This document shows, one piece after another, positions 44,927 to 53,486 of a DNA stretch of 64,000 nt. Each line of letters opens with the position of its first letter. Position 1 is the first letter of the stretch. Below the pieces are notes generated by a model. It saw only the letters and a list, made by a program, of their open reading frames with translations. It had not been told where the DNA came from and did not search any database. Position numbers and translations under genes: made by a program. Source of the stretch: Acetobacteraceae bacterium (GTDB lineage: Bacteria; Pseudomonadota; Alphaproteobacteria; Acetobacterales; Acetobacteraceae). The stretch is from assembly GCA_004843165.1 (NCBI GenBank), contig CP039459.1:747501-811500 (forward strand), written 5' to 3'.

Positions 44927-46071
44927 CCGCTGATCCCAGTTGGACGAATAATCTTAACCCGTGGGCCATAGTCTTTCTGACATAAAGCATTTAGCAATTC
45001 CACAACATTATTGGAGGATTTAATCGCCTCATCTGCCGTCTGTGCTGCTCGCGCTGCCTTTTTTTCGTTCTCTGTTACACGACCAAACAAACTGAAAATT
45101 GATTCAAAAATATTTTTATTTTGAGCTTGCTTCTGGGCTTCTTCAGCTTTTGTAATCGAAGCCGTTGCCTTCTCATATTGCACTTTCTCGTGGTAGTGAA
45201 AAAATTGCTTCGCAACGGCTAATAAAATATCCCTTGCCCCAAAAACGGACTGCCTACCGGAACGACACACCCGAAATGAAGGGCTAAAGACTGGTGGCTT
45301 TGCATTAACGTCCCATCGTGCCGATAAAAACTCTACACAGCCAATCGTATCAACCGGCATATATAAAATCTCTGTATTTTCAGGCCCCTCTTTATAAACG
45401 GTTTCGATGACATCCTTATAAAGATTTAGAGTCCGGTTAAAAAGCTCCTCTCTCTTATCGCGAGTTCCACCATTATCATCAAAATAGCTCTCGCATTTCA
45501 CAGGACAAATTAATACCAACGAGGGATGATCCGGCCGTTTTTTCTTGGCCTTACTCCATGCTTCAAGAATTTCACCAGTCGCATACAGATCAAGGATACT
45601 ATCGATAGCGCTCTTTTCTTTTGCTCTGCCTGCCTCCATCACCAAACTGGCATCAACGACCAACAAGAGAACAGAAGCATCCTTTATAAATTCTGCACTT
45701 TGTATCTGCTCCTGCGTTTCTCCACTCAACAATACACCACGGGATACCCACCCACCGGGAAAATCTAACAAAGTCAGATCTAATTTATGCGCTTCATCAA
45801 TAGCACTGCCAAGCGATAGATTAAAATAATACGGTGCTTCAGTACCGCTCATCGCCCCGGTATCAAATTCCCCTTCACGTAATGAACCGCGTAATTGGTT
45901 CATATGCTGATTGATCCGCACCCGGGTTTTTGCATTCTTAGGCTCTAGACTTAGCGGTGTATCCTCCAAAAGTTTTTTGGTATCTTGAAGCAGGGCTGTC
46001 ACCAAAGAGGTTTTCCCAATTCGGCTGGGTGCCAACATTGCAATTTTAAATTCTAAATTTGTATCACTCAT
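44923..46071 (-). CDS. P-loop GTPase, second GTPase of a paired system
   Basis: 382 residues. A P-loop at the start (MLAPSRIGKTSLVTALL, about 12-28) and a switch II-like LLDFPGGWVSRG (about 101) mark a TRAFAC-type GTPase; CPVKCESYF may be the base-specificity loop. The C-terminal third is a charged coiled coil. It follows a dynamin-like GTPase and precedes two paralogous accessory genes, an arrangement like the two-GTPase conflict systems proposed from comparative genomics. Function in this organism is unknown. Confidence 0.78.
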   Translation of the reverse strand: MSDTNLEFKIAMLAPSRIGKTSLVTALLQDTKKLLEDTPLSLEPKNAKTRVRINQHMNQLRGSLREGEFDTGAMSGTEAPYYFNLSLGSAIDEAHKLDLTLLDFPGGWVSRGVLLSGETQEQIQSAEFIKDASVLLLVVDASLVMEAGRAKEKSAIDSILDLYATGEILEAWSKAKKKRPDHPSLVLICPVKCESYFDDNGGTRDKREELFNRTLNLYKDVIETVYKEGPENTEILYMPVDTIGCVEFLSARWDVNAKPPVFSPSFRVCRSGRQSVFGARDILLAVAKQFFHYHEKVQYEKATASITKAEEAQKQAQNKNIFESIFSLFGRVTENEKKAARAAQTADEAIKSSNNVVELLNALCQKDYGPRVKIIRPTGISG

Positions 46072-46148
46072 TTATCATTCCTCGGATCTCGGGAAATATG
46101 ATCCTTTCCAATACATTTTGGATCACACCTACAAATTTCAGGGGGGAC

Positions 46149-48410
46149 TTACGCTAAGGTTTGGCGAACAGCCTTCATCGCATTTTTAACAGCGGCAGTT
46201 CTTGCTGTTGCTGCCTTGACGCCGGCAAAAATACCTGGCCAGATCTCATCACGATAGGAATACGCCAGCCGTTTCAACTCTCTCTCAGAAACAGCAGAAC
46301 GAATTAATGCATCATCAAACTGCTCGACGGCTGCATATATCACCCTTTCTGGCACTTTATACTCTTCCATCAGAGCTTTACGCATCTGATATACTGCAGA
46401 ATGTGCTTTCTCTGTCATCTTGCGCAACAATTTTTCTACGCCAGAAGATGTTTTTTCTACGGCAAATTCAGGTTCCACATCACCTGTTTTAGGATTCACA
46501 CTCTCATTTTGTAGAATATCAAGCGTATAACGAACCTTATGATGAAGCTGTGTCCGGTAATCAAGCCGCAATGAAAGTAAATCTTTTATCGCACGAGAAA
46601 TTTGCGGGCATGGCTCCTCTGCCTCCTCCGCTAATGTGGCCAATTTCTCAAGAACCCCACGCCCTGTTTTTCCCTCCAACAAGATACCGAAAGAAGGCTT
46701 TAAAATGCCATCGCCTAGACGTTTCCAGACCTCCTCAAGTGTTTTATTAAAATAGTCATCAATACCTGAGAAAGCATTACTAACTTCAACCCGAATATTA
46801 TTAAACTCACGATTAACAAATCCACCAGAGCCGCTCTCCACGATCAGATTTTCAAAGGCTTTCTTAGACCATTTTTCGGCCCCGTCTCCCAATCCGTTAT
46901 CAATCCAATGACAGATATTTTCATAAGCATGATCTACAGCTTCTTCAAAAGCCTCCGCTTCCTTTCCTGAATCCTGAGACACCTGTTCCTTTAGAATTTT
47001 TAACTCCAAATGTAATTTAAGAGCTAACCTACTTAGGAGCTTTTTTATTTCATCATCCAATGTCTCTCGCTCACCAGAACCCAAGTTGGACGCTTTGCCT
47101 TTTGTAAAGCTTGCCTCAATTCCCGAAAGAATCTCATTTACCTGCAAAACAATACCTGCTGACTGGGCAAGCGTCTTTTTACGAATTTGACGATCCATGA
47201 CCGGCAAACGTTCAGCTAGATGGGTAAGTACAGGTTCAAGAACATGCTCATAAACGTTTTTTTCATCCGCAGCATTTGCCTCCAGCAGCTGAAAATTCTT
47301 ACCAGCCTCACCATTATTGACATTTCGCAAGATATCCCCCCGTAATGCCATGATGCTTGCCTTATCAGCTCCGCCAATATTCATCACCAAATAAACAAAA
47401 TCACGTCGACTTTCTACGAAACCCCGTGCCTTGTCCAGCAGATCAGTTGCATTACCGTCTTCCTTGCCCCAGTAGGCCATCCCCTCTAGGGGGCGTTTTA
47501 CCAACATCACCAAATCCACATCATTGCACAGACCTTCAAGATGATGTTCCTCGGCATTGGCATTGAGTTCACCAAGTCCCGGTAAATCAATAATCCCTAA
47601 CTGAGAAACCTGTGCATAAGGGAAAGGGCATTCAATCCGCACATCCTTAACCGCCAAATAAGGACGAGGTACAACCTGACCATGAAGGTACCCCTCTTCT
47701 TCGGCCTCTGAAGTCGGGTAGGCAACATAATGACGCAAACCATCAAGGCTAACCTCTGTTTCTCCACCTACTAAAGCGCTACGATAAGAAGGTAAAGATG
47801 ACTGCATATCTTTAATTTTTTTTAAAATAATCGTGGCACTTGCTTCTCGTTCAGAAACAGATTCTGGATATTGATACTGCGCAAAAAGCTCCAAAGTTTG
47901 AGGGGCTTCTGGCAGACCTAGCGCATCATGATAAGGTTGCAGCACATCTTGACGAAAACTCTCATAAGTATGCAAATGCAAAATGGCACGACGTAAATGA
48001 TCAGAATGGAAAATCCGGCTACGTACGGCGGTCACGGGCAAACCACTGCCCGTCGGAATCTGGTCATCATTTAAACCAGAAATAGATTGCAACAGGGTGC
48101 TCTTTCCCACACGCGCTCGACCACTCACACCGACATTTAAAGTAGGACGACTAAAACGTGCTTTAAGATGCTCAAGACTGGTAATAGCCTGAGAAATGTT
48201 ACCATTGACTGTGTCAAATGGAAGGGTGCTAAAATTATCTAGTGCTTGATTATCCGCCCCCTCATGCTGGCGAAATACTGTAACGGCCTGTTTCAGATCT
48301 GCAAGATTGCCCTTTAATTTTTCCAACCTGTTAAGTTGCCGCTCAATTTCCGGCAGCTCATTGCGTCTTTCTTGTAAAATAGCTGTAATTTTTTTTTGAA
48401 TATTCGTCAC
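46149..48410 (-). CDS. Dynamin-like large GTPase
   Basis: 753 residues starting at a GTG (48410) that abuts six tandem DNA repeats. An N-terminal coiled coil is followed by a G domain: GRARVGKSTLLQ (about 98, G1), DLPGLGE (about 275, G3) and NIGGADK (about 345, G4-like). The remaining 350 residues are helical, as in bacterial dynamin-like or LeoA-type proteins that remodel or sense membranes. It is the first gene of a four-gene leftward operon (77 bases to the next). The nearest in-frame upstream sequence is the repeat array, so GTG is the only sensible start. Confidence 0.82.
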   Translation of the reverse strand: MTNIQKKITAILQERRNELPEIERQLNRLEKLKGNLADLKQAVTVFRQHEGADNQALDNFSTLPFDTVNGNISQAITSLEHLKARFSRPTLNVGVSGRARVGKSTLLQSISGLNDDQIPTGSGLPVTAVRSRIFHSDHLRRAILHLHTYESFRQDVLQPYHDALGLPEAPQTLELFAQYQYPESVSEREASATIILKKIKDMQSSLPSYRSALVGGETEVSLDGLRHYVAYPTSEAEEEGYLHGQVVPRPYLAVKDVRIECPFPYAQVSQLGIIDLPGLGELNANAEEHHLEGLCNDVDLVMLVKRPLEGMAYWGKEDGNATDLLDKARGFVESRRDFVYLVMNIGGADKASIMALRGDILRNVNNGEAGKNFQLLEANAADEKNVYEHVLEPVLTHLAERLPVMDRQIRKKTLAQSAGIVLQVNEILSGIEASFTKGKASNLGSGERETLDDEIKKLLSRLALKLHLELKILKEQVSQDSGKEAEAFEEAVDHAYENICHWIDNGLGDGAEKWSKKAFENLIVESGSGGFVNREFNNIRVEVSNAFSGIDDYFNKTLEEVWKRLGDGILKPSFGILLEGKTGRGVLEKLATLAEEAEEPCPQISRAIKDLLSLRLDYRTQLHHKVRYTLDILQNESVNPKTGDVEPEFAVEKTSSGVEKLLRKMTEKAHSAVYQMRKALMEEYKVPERVIYAAVEQFDDALIRSAVSERELKRLAYSYRDEIWPGIFAGVKAATARTAAVKNAMKAVRQTLA

Positions 48411-48548
48411 AGATGAAGCTTCTCTTTTCTAACAGATGAAGCTTCTCTTTTCTAACAGATGAAGCTTCTCTTTTCTAACAGATGAAGCTTCTCTTTTCTA
48501 ACAGATGAAGCTTCTCTTTTCTAACAGATGAAGCTTCTCTTTTCTAAC
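48411..48548. repeat. Six 23-bp tandem repeats in the leader of the GTPase operon
   Basis: Units start at 48411, 48434, 48457, 48480, 48503 and 48526 and are essentially identical (AGATGAAGCTTCTC then TTTTCTAAC on the plus strand). On the coding strand every unit carries AAGAGAAG, which works as a Shine-Dalgarno about 8 bases before the GTG start in the first unit. The array is a classical slippage-prone VNTR. Copy number could change promoter or leader spacing and so switch expression of the operon. Confidence 0.92.
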
Positions 48549-48668
48549 AATAAGTAAACACTATCTTTGGTGTCTCTTTCTTAAATTTATGTCAACCCTA
48601 ATATCTTAAAGAAATAACAAAATCCATAAATAATAAGTAAAATTTTTCAATCTTCTAAAATTTTCCCT

Positions 48669-48696
48669 AAAAAGGCGAGTTTTCCCCCGCCTTTTT
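48669..48696. terminator. Terminator with symmetric A/T flanks
   Basis: AAAAAGGCG (48669..48677) pairs with CGCCTTTTT (48688..48696). It most likely ends the leftward transcript of 48718..49380. Confidence 0.8.
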
Positions 48697-48717
48697 CGTG
48701 TCAAAATCTGTTCTGGC

Positions 48718-49380
48718 TTAGTAGCGTGCCGGGATTAAAATTCTTGGGGAAAGGATTTCTTTTTGCTCATCCGGATTGGTGCAACGCACCCAGCGCTGGT
48801 AAGGATAATCCTCTACGCCGACAGGACGGACGAGAAAGGATTGGGCGGTGCAGTTTTGGACTTCAGGATCTGCAAAATCGACATGGCGATAGGCCGGAAC
48901 TGGCTGGCCGCCTGTTTTGAGGCTTTCCGCCGTTTTAAGAAAATCTGAAATTTTTTGGGCTGAAATCCAGAAGGCTTTGACCTTATCTTTTTCGCCGGGA
49001 TTATCTACGAGCAAGATACCGCCTTCTTTTTCGCCATTGGCAAGGGTCAGTTCCGCATAGGCGGAAATCACGCCGATTTTGTCAAAGGGAACGGGTGCTA
49101 AGGATTTAATCTCTTCTCTGGCGTTTTTATTAAAATTAAAAGAGATAATTTCAACGGCACTGACTTCGGAAGGAACACCATTATTCTCATTACGGCCATT
49201 ATTGAGCCAAGAAACGGCTTTGGGTGAATTGAGAAGGCCCGCAATTTTCCATTGCTGTTTATCGGAAAGAATCTGCGGATCAGAGAAGACTTCAGCAGAG
49301 GCCAATGATGTCATGTAAGATGCAGAAAGCCCTAAAGCCAAGCAGGCGGCTGCAACTTTTTTATTCAAAAATTTATACAT
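48718..49380 (-). CDS. Exported protein of unknown function
   Basis: 220 residues with a signal peptide (VAAACLALGLSASYMTSLASA). The mature part has two cysteines near the C-terminus (NCTAQSFL and VRCTNPDEQ) and no recognised domain. It is monocistronic between the GTPase operon and the BrxD-like gene. Confidence 0.7.
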   Translation of the reverse strand: MYKFLNKKVAAACLALGLSASYMTSLASAEVFSDPQILSDKQQWKIAGLLNSPKAVSWLNNGRNENNGVPSEVSAVEIISFNFNKNAREEIKSLAPVPFDKIGVISAYAELTLANGEKEGGILLVDNPGEKDKVKAFWISAQKISDFLKTAESLKTGGQPVPAYRHVDFADPEVQNCTAQSFLVRPVGVEDYPYQRWVRCTNPDEQKEILSPRILIPARY

Positions 49381-49610
49381 AGAGATCCCTTAAATGCACC
49401 GAATGCTTCAAAGATTTTAAAAAAATTTGGCTCGTTTTCATTTTATAGACGTTTTTTTAACTATGACAGGATAAAGGAAAAAAACAAGAAGAAAGCTTTT
49501 TCATCGGGTTGCGTTGCTTGCAGTGCATGATTTTTAGCCCTAAACTCTATAGCCTGTTTTTTATTTTCTGACTTTCGTTTTTTTCCTACAAAGAAGTTGC
49601 CAATTACCCT

Positions 49611-50942
49611 ATGTCTCTTTCCCCCTCCCCTGAGAAAAAAATCAAAATCCGCCCCCGTGACAAAGATGCCCTTCTACAATCGTTGAGGGCGGGGGTTGTT
49701 CCCCGTATTGGCCAGCATCTTATCCAAGTGGGACGTAAACTCGAAGTCGAAACCCTCATCAAAGATATTGAACGTCTCAGCGATGGCGGGTCTGCCTTTC
49801 GCCTGATTGTGGGGGAATATGGAGCCGGAAAAACCTTTTTTCTCAATTTAGTGCGCACCATTGCGCTCGAGCATAAGCTCGTCGTCGCCAGTGCCGATTT
49901 AAACCCTGACCGCCGTCTGCATGCGACAGGGGGGCAAGCCCGTTCGCTTTTTGCGGAGCTGATGCGCAATCTCTCCACCAGGGCACGTCCTGATGGCAAT
50001 GCGATGGCTGGAATTGTTGAGAAATTTATTGCTACCTGCCGCAATGAAGCCAAAGCAGAGGGCAAAGCAGTCGAAACCATCCTCCAGGGCAAGCTCGAAC
50101 AATTGAGTGAATTGGTGAATGGTTATGATTTTGCCGAAGTGATCTCAGCCTATTGCCGTGGCTTTGAAGAGGATAACCAAACGCTGAAAAACGATGCGCT
50201 GCGTTGGCTCAGAGGAGAGTTTTCCACCAAAACCGATGCGAAAAAAGCGCTTAGCGTTCGTGCCATTGTCGAGGACGGCTCTTTTTACGATCAATTAAAA
50301 TTGATGGCGCTCTTCGTTCGTTTAGCAGGCTATAACGGTCTGCTTATTTCACTGGATGAAATGGTCAATCTCTTTAAGCTTTCCAATGCGCAAGCCCGGC
50401 GCTCCAACTATGAACAGCTCTTGCGTATTCTCAATGATTCTTTGCAGGGAACAGCGGTTGGGCTTGGCTTTATCCTTGGCGGTACGCCTGAATTTCTTCT
50501 TGACCCAAGGCGTGGTCTTTACAGTTATGAAGCTTTGCAAAGCCGTTTAGCGCAAAATAATTTTGCCACCGATGGGCTGGTGGATTTTTCAGGGCCCGTT
50601 GTGCGTCTTTCCAGTTTGACACCGGAGGATTTTTACCTCCTGCTTTCAAACATTCGCAATGTCCATGCCAGCGGTGATGAAAGTAAATATCTCATTCCTG
50701 ATGAAGCGATCAAAGCCTTTATGCAGCATTGCAATGAACGGATCGGGAATAGTTTCTTTAGAACCCCTCGCACGACCATTACGGCCTTTATTAATCTTCT
50801 CGCTGTTTTGGAGCAAAACCCCAATGCGAAATGGCAGGACCTTGTCGGCGGATTAGATATTCAAGCGGACCAGGAGGCGCATATTTTAGGCGAGAACACC
50901 CCAACGGCGGACGAGGATGAATTTGCCGATTTCACGCTGTAA
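49611..50942 (+). CDS. BrxD-like P-loop ATPase (DUF2791 family)
   Basis: 443 residues. Walker A VGEYGAGKTFFLNLVR (about 66-81) and Walker B-like LLISLDEMVNL (about 245) sit in the layout of the DUF2791/BrxD ATPases of type 2 BREX phage-defence loci. The end is an acidic tail. A helicase gene follows after 12 bases, again the order seen for brxD and brxHI. No pglX, pglZ or other BREX genes are in the window, so this is a BREX-related or TerB-type two- or three-gene module rather than BREX itself. Confidence 0.82.
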   Translation: MSLSPSPEKKIKIRPRDKDALLQSLRAGVVPRIGQHLIQVGRKLEVETLIKDIERLSDGGSAFRLIVGEYGAGKTFFLNLVRTIALEHKLVVASADLNPDRRLHATGGQARSLFAELMRNLSTRARPDGNAMAGIVEKFIATCRNEAKAEGKAVETILQGKLEQLSELVNGYDFAEVISAYCRGFEEDNQTLKNDALRWLRGEFSTKTDAKKALSVRAIVEDGSFYDQLKLMALFVRLAGYNGLLISLDEMVNLFKLSNAQARRSNYEQLLRILNDSLQGTAVGLGFILGGTPEFLLDPRRGLYSYEALQSRLAQNNFATDGLVDFSGPVVRLSSLTPEDFYLLLSNIRNVHASGDESKYLIPDEAIKAFMQHCNERIGNSFFRTPRTTITAFINLLAVLEQNPNAKWQDLVGGLDIQADQEAHILGENTPTADEDEFADFTL

Positions 50943-50954
50943 AAGAACCCGCCT

Positions 50955-53273
50955 ATGACCTCCTCCGCTTTTGATCTTTTAGACTCTCGGATTCAGCGTT
51001 TTTTATGGCAGGCGCAATGGGATGCGTTGCGCCCGGCGCAAGAGCAAGCCATCCCTGTCATCCTCCAAGGAGAAGGCGATGCGATCATCGCTGCCCCCAC
51101 GGCAGCCGGCAAGACAGAGGCGGCTTTTCTGCCTACGCTGACGGCATTTTTAAAGGCAAGAGACACGCAGAAACAAAAGGATGCGCTCATCCTTTATCTC
51201 AGCCCCCTAAAGGCCTTGATTAACGATCAGTTTGAGCGTCTCGATCATCTTTGCGAAAGTTTGGAAATCCCCGTCACGCCGTGGCATGGCGATGTGCCGG
51301 CCAGCAAGAAAAATCATTTTTTAAAAAATCCAAAAGGATTGCTGCTCATCACGCCGGAATCCCTTGAGGCGTTGCTCTGTCGCCGAGGGACGGAAATTCA
51401 GCGTATTTTCAAAGGCGCTCTCTTTGTCATTATTGACGAGCTCCACGCCTTTATCGGGAGCGAGCGAGGGAAACAACTGCAATCGCTTTTATATCGCATT
51501 GAAATGGATCAGAAACGTTTTATCAGGCGGATCGGTCTTTCGGCGACTTTAGGCAATATGGCGCTTGGCGCAGAATTTTTGCGCCCTTCTGCCGGAAAAT
51601 CAGAGAAAATCCCCCCCGTTGAAATTGTCGATATTGGCGGCGGCGATGTCAAAATGAAAATCCTCGTCAAAGGCTATCTTGCCAAAGAGCCGCTTTCTGA
51701 CGATGAAAAGATGATTTTAGAGGAGCTTTCCCGCCTCAATCTTTCCGAAGCGCAACTTAAAAAAGAGAAAAAACGGCTTGGGCTTTCCGAGGATGACCTT
51801 GCAGAAAAAAAGGAAAAAGCCTCTGCGGAATATGGTATTGCAAAAGATTTATTTAAGCGTCTCCTTGGCAGCAATCATTTGATTTTTCCCAATACCCGCC
51901 AAGATGTCGAAAATTATACGCATCTTTTAAACGGATTTTGCGATCAAAAGAAAATTTCTCAACAATTCTGGCCACATCATGGGAGCCTCTCGCCCAAACT
52001 CCGTCTGGAAACCGAGCAGGCATTAAAGCAAAAAGACCAACCCGCAATCGGTATTTGCACCAGTACCTTAGAGCTGGGAATTGATATCAATAGCGTCAAA
52101 TCTATTGCCCAGATCAATCCGCCGCCTTCTGTCGCAAATTTACGTCAAAGAATGGGACGTTCCGGCCGTGGACGGGGGGAACATCCGATTTTAAGAGGCT
52201 ATGTTCTTGAAAAACGCCTAGATGAGAAATCCTCTTTAGAAGATCGCCTCCGCCTGCATTCCCTCCAAATGTCGGCCAGCATTTCCCTCCTGCTCAAAAA
52301 TTGGTGCGAACCGCCGCAAACAAAAGGTTTGCATCTTTCCACCTTGGTACAGCAGCTTTTATCGCTCATTTCACAATATAACGGTATCCAGCCGGGAACC
52401 GCCTATAAACTCCTTTGCGGCTTGGAGGAAAGTCCTTTTCGGCAAGTCAGCCCGGCGCAATTTAAACTTTTTCTAAGCCATTTAGGGCAAATTGACCTGC
52501 TCATACAGGATCATTCCGGTACCTTATTACATGGGGAAATCGGCGATCGGATTGTCAATAATTTTGAATTTTACGCCTCTTTTAAAAGCCAAGATGAGTT
52601 CCGTCTCGTCTCTAATGGAAAGACGCTCGGCACGCTGCCTATAAAGGGCGTGATAAAGCCTAAAACCACCCTCCTCTTTGCCGGAAAAGCCTGGATGGTG
52701 CAAAGCATCTCTGAGGCGGAAAAAACCCTCTATCTCACAGAAACACGGCGTGCCGCCGTCAAAATCCACGGCGAAGGCGGACGTGTCCATCATCAAATCC
52801 GCCAAGAGATGCGCCGGATTTGCGCTGGTAGCGCCCCTTTGCGTTTTCTTGATCCGCAAGCGCAGGAATTTATTCATGAGGCACGTATGGCGTGGCGGGA
52901 ATTTGGCCTTTCCCACACAAATCTCATAGATCATGGCGACCGTCTGCAAATTCTGACATGGGCGGGCGATAATGAGAATGAAGCGATCATGTGCTATCTC
53001 AACGCCCATGAGATTTCCGCCCGTAATAATGAGCTGGGCATTATGATTGATAAGGAAATGGAAAGCGCCGAAGAAATTTTAGAGCGCATCAAAGAGATCA
53101 AGGCAGATCCGAAAATACCGCTCGAAAAACTCCTTAAAGACGCACAGAATTTACAGCGTGAAAAATGGGATTGGGCGCTGCCGGAAGAATTGCTCTGGGA
53201 AAATTACGCCAGCGCCAATCTCAATTTAGAAGCCGGCTCCAAATGGCTGAATGATTTTGCAAAAATTATTTAA
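50955..53273 (+). CDS. Lhr-like superfamily 2 helicase (BrxHI-like)
   Basis: 772 residues. Motif I APTAAGKTEAAFLP (about 50), motif Ia YLSPLKALINDQ, motif II IIDELHAF (DELH), motif III LSATLG, motif IV-V CTSTLELGIDINSV and motif VI QRMGRSGRGRG are all intact. These features place it with Lhr-type DNA helicases, as in BrxHI. It is translated right after the BrxD-like ATPase, and the two should act together on DNA. A TerB_N/C gene that often accompanies this pair in other genomes is found 12 kb upstream on the same strand. Confidence 0.9.
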   Translation: MTSSAFDLLDSRIQRFLWQAQWDALRPAQEQAIPVILQGEGDAIIAAPTAAGKTEAAFLPTLTAFLKARDTQKQKDALILYLSPLKALINDQFERLDHLCESLEIPVTPWHGDVPASKKNHFLKNPKGLLLITPESLEALLCRRGTEIQRIFKGALFVIIDELHAFIGSERGKQLQSLLYRIEMDQKRFIRRIGLSATLGNMALGAEFLRPSAGKSEKIPPVEIVDIGGGDVKMKILVKGYLAKEPLSDDEKMILEELSRLNLSEAQLKKEKKRLGLSEDDLAEKKEKASAEYGIAKDLFKRLLGSNHLIFPNTRQDVENYTHLLNGFCDQKKISQQFWPHHGSLSPKLRLETEQALKQKDQPAIGICTSTLELGIDINSVKSIAQINPPPSVANLRQRMGRSGRGRGEHPILRGYVLEKRLDEKSSLEDRLRLHSLQMSASISLLLKNWCEPPQTKGLHLSTLVQQLLSLISQYNGIQPGTAYKLLCGLEESPFRQVSPAQFKLFLSHLGQIDLLIQDHSGTLLHGEIGDRIVNNFEFYASFKSQDEFRLVSNGKTLGTLPIKGVIKPKTTLLFAGKAWMVQSISEAEKTLYLTETRRAAVKIHGEGGRVHHQIRQEMRRICAGSAPLRFLDPQAQEFIHEARMAWREFGLSHTNLIDHGDRLQILTWAGDNENEAIMCYLNAHEISARNNELGIMIDKEMESAEEILERIKEIKADPKIPLEKLLKDAQNLQREKWDWALPEELLWENYASANLNLEAGSKWLNDFAKII

Positions 53274-53304
53274 CAAATAGAAAAATCTTTTTTCAGCATA
53301 AAAA

Positions 53305-53450
53305 TAAACGTTTTTATGAACAAAGCGCTATTTTTAAACATTTTTATGTCAAATTTAATGTTTTTATGCTCATTGTGCACATTTTAAACATTTTTATGTC
53401 CTTTTAAAAATTATCACTCTAAAATAAGAAAAATTTAATGTCTTTATGTC
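53305..53450. repeat. Five short direct repeats upstream of fic
   Basis: The 14-16 base motif TAAACATTTTTATGTC recurs at about 53305, 53335, 53356, 53385 and 53436 with small changes. Spacings are close to 30, 21, 29 and 51 bases, near multiples of a DNA helical turn. They fill the 213-base gap before the Fic gene and look like a multi-site operator. Confidence 0.7.
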
Positions 53451-53486
53451 TTTTAAACTCTTTCTTTTGGGGGAAAGCGCTAAATA

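Noticed and set aside
48411-48548. CRISPR array
   Set aside because: Units are directly adjacent 23-bp tandem repeats without unique spacers, and no cas genes are present.
49611-53273. Complete BREX system
   Set aside because: Only BrxD-like and BrxHI-like genes are present; no pglX methylase, pglZ, brxC/pglY or pglW is seen.
53305-53450. Plasmid iterons or a replication origin
   Set aside because: There is no Rep gene nearby; the repeats sit in a normal promoter position for fic.
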